From Setaria digitata (taxonomy: Eukaryota > Nematoda > Chromadorea > Rhabditida > Setariidae), in NCBI GenBank assembly GCA_003640385.1, contig RCAB01000363.1, positions 1 to 64,000 of the forward strand: a stretch of 64,000 nucleotides of DNA. Reading direction: 5' to 3'. The number at the start of each line of letters is the position of its first letter. Position 1 is the stretch's first letter. This document shows positions 1 to 12,299 of the stretch, piece after piece. The notes under the pieces are model-generated. The model was not told where the DNA came from. It made no database searches and saw nothing but the letters and a program-made list of their open reading frames with translations. Made by a program: the position numbers and the translations under genes.

Positions 1-582
1 TTTTGATCGAGAAATTTTTTCCCCGTAGCTGTAGTAAGCTGGGATTAATGCATTAATTCTTCTTTTCAAAAGAATTATTGTAGAAGTAAATACTGTTTAG
101 AAAGGTAGCCTATGAGCATGACCAATGTGAATGCATACCTACGCTCGAATCAACTTTAGGGAAGCATACTGTTAATGATTGCTACTTCAAATAATAATGT
201 GATGTGAAATCTGCCCTGCAAATGTAATTAAATCTTCAATGTATGGCAGACGAAATTTTAAATTTTTGAAGTGTATAAACACTCGCAACCATCTTCTAAA
301 CATCTGTTTGGAGTAAAAAAAAAGTTTAAAAATTTTAATGACTCATTTTGTTATTTAATCAATTGATATATTTTTCTTGCTGAAACACATCACTTCGTCA
401 TAGCTTTTCGTGTTGAAATTATTTTTATCGCTAGTTCAACAGTGCTTACTGTAACTGAAAACTCGTTTTTTATTGTTGCGGTGTTTGATTTGAATTTATG
501 TCTAGGTATGCTTTTTCTACTCGCAAATAGTGTAACATTTAAAAATATGTTCTCGCTTATTATAGCACTTTGGATTTTAAAC

Positions 583-592
583 AGCTCCAGAA
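583..592 (+). promoter_or_regulatory. Probable spliced-leader acceptor of the GT31 gene
   Basis: AGCTCCAG ends at 590 and the ATG follows at 593. A 3' splice site so close to the start codon, with no recognisable coding exon upstream, is typical of trans-spliced nematode mRNAs. An ordinary 5'-UTR intron would look the same. Confidence 0.5.
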
Positions 593-2541
593 ATGAAACG
601 GCATTGGTACGGGGTTTCGATCCGTTTCAAGACACATTTTTCAGTGGCTTTATACTGCTGCTTACTATTTTGTTCTATCTATTTCATGTTACCATTTATC
701 ATTTTATCAATGATGAAGAGTAGTTCATTTATTGAAACTTTAAATTCCTCTTCTATAAATGGAAAGGTATGAAATAATTCCACATTAATTAATTTCATCA
801 ATGTTTATCATGGTTTATTTTCTTAGGTTAAGTTTTTGTAATTAGATTTGAAAGTTTGTTTTCTTTAGTCGATAGACTTCAAATGTGCTCTGTCTTTATT
901 ACTATTGAAAAAAAGAATATTATTGCAGATATATAAAAATGGTATTATTCAAGGCGTTGTCTCAGTTGATCCTTATCAGTACGGCTGGACAATCCTGGAG
1001 GAAACATTTTGCAGCGTGTTGCATCCAAATTTAACAATTATAATTATCATTCACTCTGCTAGCGATCATTTTAAACAGCGTGTGCTGTTGCGACAAATGT
1101 ATGGTGAACGTTTTTATAAACAAGTTAGATTTTTCAAATGCTCAATATTAACAGAATGATTTGGCTGATAGTGCTGGGATTTTTGTTGAGACGAAGATAA
1201 TATCTTCCTAGCAAACAAAACATTACAAGAAGAATAAGTTATTGCTTGGCACTTTTAAAAATTATTGATGAATTTTGGGAATGAATTTTTTGAAAAAAAA
1301 AAAAAAAACAATGGATTACTTGCAGTATGGAATTGCGACGCTGTTTGCAGTAGGCTTGGCGAAAGATAGTAAAATGCAAGGGCAGCTAATTGAAGAGTCA
1401 AGAAGGGAACGTGACCTGATACAGCAGAACTTTCTGGACAGCTATCGTAATTTAACGTGGAAGGTTGAGTTGCCTTACGCTTCGGTAGAATTTCGCTAAG
1501 GATGCAGTTAAATATTCAGCGCATGGTTGTTTTGCTTTAATCATTGGTGTTTTTAAAACTTTTCGTTGTTATCACTGATTTAGTTAGAAAGTTACTTGAG
1601 TAATAAGATATTCAATAGAATCCATCTCCAGTAGTGCCTTCAGGCGATGATGTGGTTGCGCTTCGTGGATGAATATTGTCCGAATGTTCAGTACATAATG
1701 AAGCTTGATGATGACGTCGTTGGCAATATATTGCAAGTGCTTCGTTTTCTGAATGAACGTGTTGAAGCGGTAAACTTATTAGAATCGCAGAAACGAATCT
1801 TCTGTCGAGTCATTTACAATCGTCCTGTTTCGCGAGAAAAGACGAATAAGTGGTATGTGAATAAGTTTGCTCTTTTTCCTTGCGGTACTTTTGGAACTTT
1901 GTAAATGCATGTAGAAGTGCGATTAAATTGGTTATTCATTTATTAAAGGTATGTAACAAAAGATGAATTACCTTCTGAGTATTACTCAAATTATTGTGTG
2001 GGTATGGCAATTGTATTCACTGGTGATTTGCCGAGAATATTATTAAGAGCAGCTGCAGCGGAAAGATATTTTTGGGTTTGTGATTCAAGAACATTTTCCT
2101 AGGACAGCATGGTACTGAACTGGGCGATTTTAGATTAATTTTCTGCAAAATATAACAGGAAAGTGCTGAGGTGAAGAAGAAAAGCTTCACATTCAGCTTA
2201 TATGGAAAGACATTCATTTGTTGGTTTGCCATATTTAGTGCTTTGTCAGTTGTGCGGGGAATTTTGAAAAAATTTAATTGCAGATCGATGATTACTTCGT
2301 AACTGGGATTTTGGCCAAAAAAGCTGAAGCTCATTTAGTGGATTTAAAACGAAAAATAGTTGTTTACGGTTGGGAAGGGAGTGAGGAAGGACTTGTGAAT
2401 GGTGACATTTTTTTTCGTTTGATACCAGATATGTCTTATGGCATACAATTATGGCGGCAAATTGAACTTAGGCATTCTATGCGATCCTCAGATAGACCGA
2501 CGCAATTGGCAATTCTTCCTTGGCATCACAGGACAAAATAG
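593..2541 (+). CDS. GT31-family beta-1,3-glycosyltransferase (Golgi type II membrane enzyme)
   Basis: Six exons join in phase: 593-766, 929-1123, 1326-1463, 1644-1852, 1949-2075 and 2284-2541 (stop TAG), giving about 366 residues. The start at 593 is chosen because its frame gives a short basic N-terminus and a hydrophobic anchor at residues 16-40, as expected for a type II Golgi enzyme. An acceptor (CTCCAG) ends at 590, two bases before the ATG, which fits spliced-leader trans-splicing. Family marks seen: HSAS (100-103) and RQMYG (113-117), like the HS-P and RQTWG block of this family; the metal-binding DDD at 191-193 within MKLDDDV; then a C-terminal block like EDVYVTG (here IDDYFVTGIL). 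The family transfers galactose, GlcNAc or GalNAc from UDP-sugars to acceptor glycans in a beta-1,3 linkage; relatives include nematode bre-2 and bre-5. Donor and acceptor cannot be told from sequence. No break was seen. Confidence 0.87.
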
Positions 2542-2591
2542 GAAAAGAACAAACGCCGACTTGACACTTCTAATTTAAGTATTCTAGAATA

Positions 2592-2717
2592 ATAATAATA
2601 TTTGTTGACGAATTCATTAACCAGGAACGACTTCTTTACGTGCATATTTTGCTCGTCTCTATTCTGGATCAAAATTTGCTAGGCAAGGTTAATGAATTTG
2701 TCAACAAATATTATTAT
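2592..2717. repeat. 31-bp inverted repeat in the probable 3' UTR of the GT31 gene
   Basis: Arms at 2592-2622 and 2687-2717 are reverse complements with one mismatch in 31, separated by a 64-base spacer. The element starts 50 bases after the GT31 stop codon and lies before the AATAAA at 2768, so the mRNA should carry a long stem-loop. It may be a foldback transposon remnant or a regulatory hairpin. The loop is long for a normal microRNA precursor. Confidence 0.8.
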
Positions 2718-2767
2718 CCAGGGAATGTCCAAACTAAAAATTCATTATTGTGACTGCTTCCACACGC

Positions 2768-2773
2768 AATAAA
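2768..2773 (+). terminator. Probable polyadenylation signal of the GT31 gene
   Basis: An AATAAA hexamer lies 227 bases after the stop codon on the coding strand. It is the first good signal downstream. AATAAA occurs often by chance in such AT-rich DNA. Confidence 0.45.
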
Positions 2774-2790
2774 ATGTGGACAAAGAACTG

Positions 2791-3015
2791 ACGTTGCACT
2801 TCATTGATCAGTGATTCTCGAGTATCAACCAATAGAAATTCTATGACAAAGAGTGATGTTTTCAGACTTCAGATGCGACATGTCCATCTCTGCTTCACAC
2901 TGAGTGCACTTGATGCACTAATTCTGAAAACATATCACTGTCTGTCAGAGAATTTCCATTCATTAGCGATCAGTTGTGATTGATACTCAAAAATCACTGA
3001 TCAATGAAATGACGT
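2791..3015. repeat. MITE-like foldback element
   Basis: Outer arms near 2791-2835 and 2973-3015 are imperfect reverse complements, sharing TCATTGATCAGTGATT and GAGTATCAA. Inner arms (about 2836-2865 and 2922-2955) also pair, with ATTCT..GACA..CAGTGAT..GTTTTCAG on one side and its complement on the other. The right arm carries about a dozen extra bases. It encodes nothing. The layout suits a non-autonomous DNA transposon or foldback element; no clear target-site duplication was seen. Confidence 0.7.
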
Positions 3016-6000
3016 GAATTTTTTTCAGCTGCATGTCACTCCCTCTCACTTTTCCCTTTCTTTCCCGTGACACTGTCCAGTAATCGGGATGGAGTTCCTC
3101 TTTGGCTTTAGAACTTTATCGTATTTATATCTATTGAAACCATCTAATTGAGAAACTTCTAGATAACGAACGGTAACTGACTCTACCGGAACACTGGTGT
3201 TGTTCGCTGCAGACATACTTATCTGCTTTATTGTTTTTACAACTGAATTTATTTATGTGCTCTATTTCTCTAATAAAATTACTACTGTGCTGGGAAAGCT
3301 ATTTCGATATTTGAAAACCGAAGAAAAAAATTTCAATTAACTAAATTTTATTTCGGTTACTGATAATGAGTAGTAAGAACCCAATATAATCATGTATTTG
3401 ATAAGTAACAGAAAGAGTACTTTAATACAAAGTTATCCCGGTGAATTCAAAGTTAAATTTTAATCCTTTTGTCTGCAATTTTTTCAATACACTATACTTG
3501 ATCATCAGGCACTTTAGCCGATTCAATTAAGCTCGAGCCTAGAAGCCATTTAGACACCTTCACTTTAATAAATATTTTAAATTTTTGGGAAAATGACAGG
3601 CCGCAAAATTAGTAGTAAAAAATCTAGGGAACGAAAGTTTCATGTTAAAAAAGAACAAAATTATTGTTATAGAACAACTTGCATAATTCTTTTGATGACC
3701 ATAACATTAATAATCCTTAAAAAATAATTAAATATAACCGTCCTGTGAATTTGTTTTCACCGTATTGAATATTATTACCTATCTAGAATAAATTCAGGTA
3801 AGGTCTATGCCTTATTCAGCATTCCAGCACATTTAGTTTAAGATTTAGCGATCACTATAATTTTTTACGCTTGCAATCTTGACAATGTTTTCATCTGAAA
3901 TGATAAATAGCGAAACAGTAAAGAAACACCGTACGAATCAAGCAAAACTTTGAGAAAAACATTTTTTTGCAAAATCTCTCGGTTTTGTAGCTTCATTCTT
4001 CGTAGCTATTTCCATAGCTTTGAAATTATATGAATTAAAATTAAAAAAGATTCGGAATAAAAAGACAAAGAGGAAGGCAACTAAAATTAAGAGCGGAAAA
4101 AATTTTGAAATGAAACAAACGTGTAAAATAATATAAGCAACCTAAGCAGCACAATACTAAAGAAAAAATTTTTTTCTTGGCAGTAATGCGCATTTCTGAA
4201 TTACTTTGCGATGTAAAAAAAAAAAATAATTATGGGCAAACTTATTTTTTTATTAAAAATTTCAAAATGTAATAATTGACGAAATAGGAAAATTTCCATC
4301 AGCTAATCATTTCAGACTTATTTTCACTTCTACGGTTTTTCTCCAAAAGATTACAAGAAATACTTGTCAGGTACTTATCAAATAAATTGACTAACTATTG
4401 CCTTTAGTTGTAGAGTGTTGTGCAATGAAATGCATCATTTTCGCTAAAGTTTGTTCGAATTTTTAGATATTTTATCAAATAGCTACTTATCCGTGAAGCA
4501 CGAAGAATTAAAATTTACTTATCTATGTTGAAAAACGTCCACGCAGCATTTATCTTAGAGAGAAGATAACTACGTAAGTACACACCACCCCAGATCAAAA
4601 TAATTTCATTATCTTGCAAGTGCGCATGGGAATTTGTTGATATTAAACAAACATCTACATGACGCAGTTTGCGTGATCAACGTACGCCTATGCGAAGTGT
4701 TGATATCAGAAATACAAATTTCTCGGAATCCCTTTACAAAATTAGAAATTTCGTATTCTTCGACTAGTCTAAAATTATACTGAATTTATAGACGGTTCAA
4801 AAATGTCTTCTTGCTTCCGCTGATACACACGTTTCACGTTTTAATTTACATTATCACGTGTGAAAATCAAATTTTGATAATAAGCTTATCTGAGTAGCAC
4901 ATACTGCAGTTATTTTTATCTAGCAAAATACTGCTAATATTTAGTAAACTAGTAACTAACCTCAGAGTTAAAAAAGGTTCGCTAAATTTTAGTAAGTTCG
5001 GATAGAGTACATTGTAGCAGTTTTGTGTTACTCTAGAAATGAAAATATTTGTTTTAAGAAGTTATCTCTAGTTCAATGATAGGAAGTAATGCAAAGTTAT
5101 TCAGATTTGATTTACAAGTGCTCAGACAATTATCTTCATTGCCGAACGACGAGACCTGTTTGTTGAGTCAAACTGAATTCATTCTTTTTACAATCTTTTG
5201 AATCAGCTTTGTTAAATTATTAAATATCCTGAAATTGCTACATAGTGATAATTCCTTGTTTGATTATGTTTTGCTAACAAATAAGATGCTAATTTGTCAT
5301 TCATTATTGATGATCATGTGATGTGTTTGAGTGACTGCATAAAGCGGACTTGTGAGTTTACTTGTTGGTATAATGAGCTTAAAGTAAGACAAGTTATTTT
5401 AATAATTTCTCTTTTTTTTTTTCATTTTTTAGGCTAATGTCTTCGAAATATTATTAAAATTTTATTCAGTTATAATTTAAAATAATTATCACAAAAATGC
5501 TTATTGCAAATCTTTGATTGTTGTTCAACATTGATAAAGGAGATAATTATAAATGATATCATTGGGATTATTCATGATACAAAATTTTAAACTGATTTTA
5601 AAATTTGAATTAGTTTACAGGTCTTCATTTAACAGCAGAAGCATCCTTAATTTATTATGCAATAAGTATTATACTTACGAATTTGGTAGCTTCAGTCGGT
5701 GAGATAACCATCCATTTCTAAATTTTTTATTAAAAATCAACGATTGGAAATTATTATTATAGCTTTAAGCTCAAAAAAGCATTCAAAACTAATTTTAGGA
5801 AGCAAATATTTTCCATTTTTTAGATTTCTTTTTGCTTTCCAATTTGTGACAAATATCAAAATGCAAAGTATTGAAGCGTTTTTGCAAATATTTTTGCAGT
5901 ATCATATTGTTAAACTTTTTATTTCATGCAATTTAAGTCTTACTTAACATTTGTTGTTGCACAATCTTCCGTAACTGTAAGAAAGAATTGAAATATTAAT

Positions 6001-8513
6001 CCTTTAATTGCTATGCAATTCTTTTTTATTACAAGTTCAAATTGAAATCTCGGAATAAAATTGTGATGCCAATAATACATCTATTTTGCAGTTTAAAAAC
6101 TCTCAACTTATAAAATGGGAATGTCGAAAAAAAAATTTTCATAATTTTGTATTTTTTCAATTTCCAGTTACCAAAATTTGAAATTCACGTCGGGAGGAAT
6201 AAAATAATAATGATTGTTTCCTCAATATTTCATATTTTTATTACTATGATTTTAATTCGCAATTTTTCCTCTCAATTCCTTGTTTATTACCAATAATTAT
6301 TAACGTAAGACTTACATGATATTTTCATTATATCTTAATTTATCTGCAAACTTGCAGATATCAGCTATTATTTCGTAGTTACTTTGCAATAGTAATTCCT
6401 GTATCACTTTTTAAAAAAAAAGTAAATATATACATATAAATAAGAAATTTCATTAAATACATAATTTAAGCAAGTTTTGAAACTTTTCAAAAGAAAATTG
6501 ACAAGCATTAACATTGTATATAAGTAGATGTGTTAGGAGATGATTAAAGATTATTTCTGATTAAGATCAAGATATTACTATGTAGGAAAAAAAAAAAAGA
6601 ATTCAATCCGTATGCAATATATTCAAACAATATCACAGCAGCTCTAATAAAGATCGATCCTCATCTATTCTCGCTTTTCTAAAGATTATCCAGTGATTGC
6701 AAGAATGAAATATAAGGAAAAGTTTATCATTATCATATGCAAAGTTTCATTAAAATTTTTCTAAATCATGAAATATCATTGACGGCAAAAAAGAAAATTA
6801 AAATTTTTAAGAAATTTTTTTTTTCATTTGAAAAGTTGTGTTCCATCTTCTTTTTTTTGTGTTTGTTGAAAAGAAATTTCTGTCACATTCTAATAGACAC
6901 AAAATATGATACTTACTTATGATATGATGGCACTGTTTTATTTGTCATTTTTCAATGTTTTCACAAACTCAATTTTGTTTGGAACTATTTATTCAAATGA
7001 TTTTAAGCTTTTCCTTTCTTTTTTTTACTTCAATCCCATATGAGACCACCTTCTTATCAGTATTTTTATCACTTTTAGTTTCATTCAAACGTTTTTTGCG
7101 GAAAGTTTTTCTCACTGTCTATTATTTCCCAGATAAAAGGTATATCAGTTATTGTACGTAACGAAAAGTATACTTGCAATTGAATTATCTCGTATCACTA
7201 TTGTTCCATGGATTTTTTTTTTTTTTTTTTTCATCGATATCTGCGAAAAAATGAATTTTCTTAGTTCCTTTTCTTAAAATGCTATTAATTTTTCATTAAA
7301 AAATTTAAAAATCATTGCTAAAAAAATTCTTTTTATTTTAGCCTCCAAAAAAAATTTGCATGCGTTGAAAGTGAATTCGTTAAATACAGACTTCTACCTT
7401 CCATCCATTCGTATAGCTTGATAAAATTTTCAAATCCAGCTTTCTTCCTTATCTTTCCCTTATCAATTTTACAATGATAAATTCTTTTATTCCACTCATA
7501 TTACTTAATGAAATGTCGCTAACTGGTATTGTTTTATGAGTCATATTACCCGATCGGTAATGTTCTTTTATTCACTACCGTTTTGGAAATTTTCAGTTTT
7601 AGCATTAAATTTCCTTATCAAGTACAACACCATTCGACCTATTACAGTAATCTCAAAATTTTTGCAAATTTATTTCATACATTTCAGTCAGTCTGAAATG
7701 AATTTTAGTACATTTCAATAACAAAGTGATAATTTATAATTATGCTAAACGACCAAAAAAAAAAAAAAATTTTTGCATTATTTATACATTGGTTCTGATT
7801 CAAATTCAAGAGTAAACCGAGAATCAATTGAGACTTTCGGTAGTGTAGCAGTTAAAAAAACGAAACTTTTTCCAAAGCAACACAAATCACTCAGTCGGAA
7901 TTTTTCATACTTCACAATCTTCAGGAATTTACAAAATTTGACAGTTAGAAAAAGAAGGGAACTATTGTTCGTCTATTTTTTTTCTATTTTATTTACTTCT
8001 GTTTTTTCTTTATTTCCATTTATGCAATGAACTAAATTATATTTATTATCATTTACCATTGTTTATTATCATACACTGGATATCAGTTCAAAAAAAAAAT
8101 GCATGTTATAATTAAATCATTGTGTCTTTTTATGGAAGATTTCAAAATAACAAATTGACTTTAAAATATTTCATCGGCGCAATAATCATAACTAATTCTG
8201 ATTCTCAGTTAATGAAATTAAGTCCGATTTAAGAAAACGACATATTAATGTCCATTAAATAAGCATGCATATTTTCTTCCTCTTTCTTGAAGTAATTCAA
8301 ATGAATTCAGACAAGACTGATGAAAAAAAATACAGATAAAATCAAAACTTTGAGCAAATGTACGGAAAAAAGTTTTTAAATAAAAAATATTGCTTATTCT
8401 TACTTTTTTGCTTGATATAATCTAATTTTTTGGATTTTCCTCCAAAAAAAAGAAAAAAAAAAAAAAAAGAAATACAGTATTGAAATACTGCATTCATTTT
8501 TTAATAAAATCAT
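3016..8513. other. AT-rich intergenic DNA, no gene recognised
   Basis: About 5.5 kb between the GT31 gene and the kelch remnant. Short open frames here (for example 5744-5947, 6737-6922, 6955-7161 and 7773-8030) are rich in F, K, I and L from low-complexity A/T tracts. They show no family motif or convincing splice pattern. Poly-A and poly-T runs are frequent. No tRNA was seen. Confidence 0.6.
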
Positions 8514-9587
8514 TTATTGTGTGGATGATTTTAGACGAACAAATGCATCGATAATACCGTGATTCTCGACTCCAATGAGATAGAGAGTTGAACGTCGTAG
8601 ACTCATTGTTGGTAGCTAAATCCAGGTGTTTGAGCGAAAAAAATCATATGCTTCTGTTTTATTGATGGTACCAACTAAGCCACCATACTCACCAGCGACA
8701 ATCACTTGATTATTCTGCGCTTCTATACCGAAATCTGAAAACAATGCCAGAATTAAAACAGTGGCAACCAATTTCCTCTTTTTTTATTTCAAGATGAATA
8801 CATTCTAATTTACATGATATTGTTCAAGTGATAAAAATTTGTTAGTTTCATCAAGTAATATTGAAATCAGTTAGAAAAGAAAAAAGCCCGAAATCTATCT
8901 GGTCGAATTTCCTTGATATCATAAACGGCAATTATCATTAATTGAAACCAAATTCAAAATCGATTTTTAAATAAATAATTAAAATACCATGATCGATTCA
9001 CTGATCATTATCAATGCCATTTTCCTTTCCTTGGATTGATAAATTCACACCTTTGCAACCGACTAGTAGCATGATAACCGCAACATATGAATACAACACT
9101 TTAAATTGCAGTAACACCAACACCAGAACGTTGTGATTGTAACGAAATTTTAATAAAATTTTCAAACTCTTCATGATAGTTGAAATTTCGTGAATTGTTG
9201 ATAATCGAATGAATTATACGATATTGGCAAAAAAGGAAAAGAAAAGAAAAAAAACCATCCAGCTACGTTTAGATTATGCTGGTTATGTTGAGAACAGTTG
9301 ACTATACTAACAAGACTTGTCATATTGTTGCTCATAATAAACCATCGATCACGTTGAGGTTCATAATATTCAACTTTTTTTTTTTTGCTTTTATAATTCA
9401 AATTAATTGAACCTTCTGACGCTCACTTCAACAATTCGAGCAACTGATTTTTTGGTACATAAAATTTCGGCTGATCTCAAGCTATATGATTATTGTAACC
9501 AGCAATTGCGATCATCCTTTCCGGATCCAGTAAACGACATTCAATGTAGCATTGCTGATCATACTTTGGTGCAAACTCGATGCGCTT
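8514..9587 (-). pseudogene. Broken kelch-repeat protein gene
   Basis: Read on the minus strand, four kelch-like segments follow in order. First, 9587-9477 after a TTTTGCAG acceptor: CYIECRLL then MIAIAGYNN, ending at TGA. Second, about 9374-9257: VEYYEPQRDRW. Third, about 9131-9014: RSGVGV, a TAA, then FICCGYHATSRLQRCEF and GKWH. Fourth, 8734-8514 after a TTTCAG acceptor: NQVIVAGEYGG, EAYDFF..NTW, an in-frame TAG, then LPTMSLRRSTLYLIGV. Kelch blades typically show GG, then Y-D-P and W. The order and spacing fit one former beta-propeller gene of the KLHL type, but stops lie inside blades and no BTB domain was found nearby. Propellers of this type usually recruit substrates to cullin-3 ligases or bind actin; nothing functional is expected here. 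Sequencing error could explain one stop, hardly three. Confidence 0.7.
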
Positions 9588-9752
9588 CTGCAAAATTAGG
9601 CAAAAAATTTAAGCCTCCAACTTATAATTTCAGTTATTTTGAACTTCCTCAAATCTCTCTCTTTCTTTTTTGTTTTATAAATACAGAAAAAAAGAAGAAA
9701 AGAAAAAAATGTAATTTTGCAATTTTACAACAAAAAACAAATAAATAAATAA

Positions 9753-10075
9753 TCAGTGTGATAACCAAACAACTGACGACGGCGGATTTGGCCCCAAATT
9801 GTTGATCAGATATNTCAGTGCGATAACCAAACAACTGACGACGGCGGATTTGGCCCCAAATTATTGATCAGATATTTAATTCTAAGTGCCTGATCTCGAA
9901 TTTGATATTAAATTGTGTACAAAGAGCTTAGTTCTAGGTACTTTGGATTTGACACTGAACAGTTAATAAAAAGCACAAGGTAAATGATCTTGCACTTGAC
10001 ACCAAATCGCTGATCAAGAATTTATTTCTAACTGATTGGTCTCGAATTTGGACTGCATTTGTGAATTGTATAACG
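9753..10075. repeat. Diverged tandem repeat, period about 50-60 bp
   Basis: Units share a core like GATTTGACACCAAAT followed by GCTGATCA, then a T-rich stretch such as TTTATTTCTAA, then TGATCTC. About five or six decayed units are visible (cores near 9784, 9846, 9900, 9949, 9989 and 10049). The first two copies (9753-9813 and 9815-9875) differ at only about three bases and are separated by a single N at 9814, so one of them may be an assembly duplicate. Confidence 0.6.
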
Positions 10076-12287
10076 GGAATTGAATGAGCCGTCCAAACAG
10101 TTCATTTCCAGTCAGTCGTTGACATCTGAATTCTGGGCTTCAAAGAAAGGCTCATTTGATCGGAGGTTTCTAGGTAGACTCCTTTTCTTGGAATTCATAA
10201 TCTTTCTTACTCATTTTCATTAGCCGATTATAAGATGACCTTATTTTTGCCTGAAATTATTCCATGAATTTCAGGAGCGCTGGGATCCATATGTGTTAAT
10301 GAACATATGCATGCTAATGTGTAATAAGCCAAATAAATATATTATTTGCTTGAAATGACGAATCGCTGTGGAAATGCAAGGAACTTTATGAATAAAAGGG
10401 CTGAATACGTGGTCCAGTTTTCAGAACACTGTTTATAACTGTATTTTGAAAAAAGTACAGAGCATAGGAATACTTCTTTAAAAAAAAAAAAACTTTAAAT
10501 TAAGAAGGTTAATGACTTGAACTAGCTAGTTTTATGTACTCAGATGGTATTTTCTGCTGAGTTACAAATTGGTTCGAGATCTGATAACTATCATAGCTTC
10601 ACTATTTGATCCTCGCGAATATCTTTGGAATGCATTCACTCTTCTATTTTCATTTTCTGATTCTGGGAGCCATCTTTGAATCAAGATACAATCAGCACCC
10701 AATTATTCGATTATTTTCCTGTTTCAATGAAAAGATATTAGAGATATCTTCCCCTAACAAATTAGGTTATCATTTCTTATATGTTAATATCAATTAGTTT
10801 ATTCTGATTTAAATTTTTCATCTGATTAGTAATAATAACGGATTTGCAATGATACAATGCTTTAACCTAATCACATCATATTCATATCCAGTAACACTGG
10901 AAAGGTAAAAGAGCCAGGGAGGAAATTCAGATTAGGAGCATTTTCTCAATATGCCAAATTAAGCTAACTTCGAGCATTCTCTGAGAAATCAGTTCAGAAA
11001 CTGTACTACTTATTAATTTTGGGAAAACACTAAAGACTGAAAGAACTGAGGGTTCTTTATTCAAATACGACTAAAATCCTAGTAAATTTTCTGGACAAGT
11101 GAGTAGTACTTATGACTACAACACTCGGAAACTTGGCTACTCAGTAACTTCGAAGAGAACACTACTCACTTATTGTTGATTAGAAGAGTTCAGGACACAA
11201 AAAGGATCAGTTTTCGAGACAGGAAGACGGAATAATCTGTCACTACGATTTTTGTCGTTTTCGAAAAGATGGTCTATTTCTGCCATAGATGCTGAAGCTG
11301 GCACATTTCTCTTCATCTGTATCTGTCCTCACCGAACAAACATTTTTTAATTTCCATTCTCTCTACCAAGTTTAATCTTAAGGAAACATCACGCGTTTTT
11401 TTCAATCATTTCAATTTTGAATTTGTTTTCATTTTTTCAGCAGTGCCAATGATAGCAATTTTTGATAAGTCTGATTAGCTGGTGATAACAATTTAATTAT
11501 CTTGATTGCAATTGCCAATCATATCATATCTTTCCATTTCTTTGTCCTGATGTCCGCTGAAATTCTTTTGCAGTGCCACTTTAAAACTCTAGCAGTAGGA
11601 GGGATAACTGGTACGCCAGCTTTACGAGTTGATATCACGTCGAGAAAGTGATAGCAAAAAACAAAACTGTATATGTCCAATCTCTTGGAGAGTAGGTAAA
11701 CAATACTAAAGCATTGCTGACAACTTCACACTGTACACAGGTGTGTGGACCTATTAACAGTAAGAAGTGTTACTTATACGCTGATGAGACACGTGATGAG
11801 ACTGATACGTAGCGAACAATTACTGACGCCTACTGGCGTGAACCACGTTATACGCATCGACACGTGAGTAATAGAAAGATAAGTGGAAACAGCGGGTCTA
11901 CATGAGAACAAATCGATCGGGAACATCATGTCCACAGCGAGAACAGACACACAGAGAGACTCTTCCTCCGTCGACTGTTGCCTTTCTCCCTGCTTTCGAC
12001 AGGTGTGGCAAGGCGTCGAGGTGTGAGAGAAGTCGGTCGGGAAGACGGAAGCTGTAGCTCCGGGGGATTGTCGTTCCATTCTAGTACCGTGTAGCTGCTA
12101 GTTCTTGGAAGACTTCGGACTCGTTCTGTTATGTCCTTATTACCAAGTAGTATCGTTACTGTTAATAGTCTATACACAGACCATTGACAAAAGAAGTTAA
12201 GAACTGATTCAGAGGGAAATTCACTCGTTGAAACATGAAAGGAACTCGCTGAATTACTTAGTTGTATTTGTGATATGCATTCACTGC
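10076..12287. other. Intergenic region upstream of the ceramide kinase gene
   Basis: No coding pattern was recognised. The stretch 11750-12180 is less AT-rich than its surroundings and gives two overlapping minus-strand open frames with no family motif. It may be promoter DNA of the downstream gene. Nothing else could be supported. Confidence 0.5.
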
Positions 12288-12289
12288 AG
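12279..12289 (+). promoter_or_regulatory. Probable spliced-leader acceptor of the ceramide kinase gene
   Basis: TTCACTGCAG ends at 12289, ten bases before the ATG at 12300. No coding exon is recognised upstream, so a trans-splice acceptor giving a very short 5' UTR is the simplest reading. Confidence 0.5.
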
Positions 12290-12299
12290 ACGTGATAAA

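Noticed and set aside
442..723. 93-residue hydrophobic open frame
   Set aside because: It starts from a non-ATG codon and overlaps the better-supported anchor exon at 593-766 in another frame.
11774..12177. Overlapping minus-strand open frames of 83 and 101 residues
   Set aside because: No family motif or consistent splice structure; they arise in a less AT-rich stretch just upstream of ceramide kinase, probably promoter DNA.
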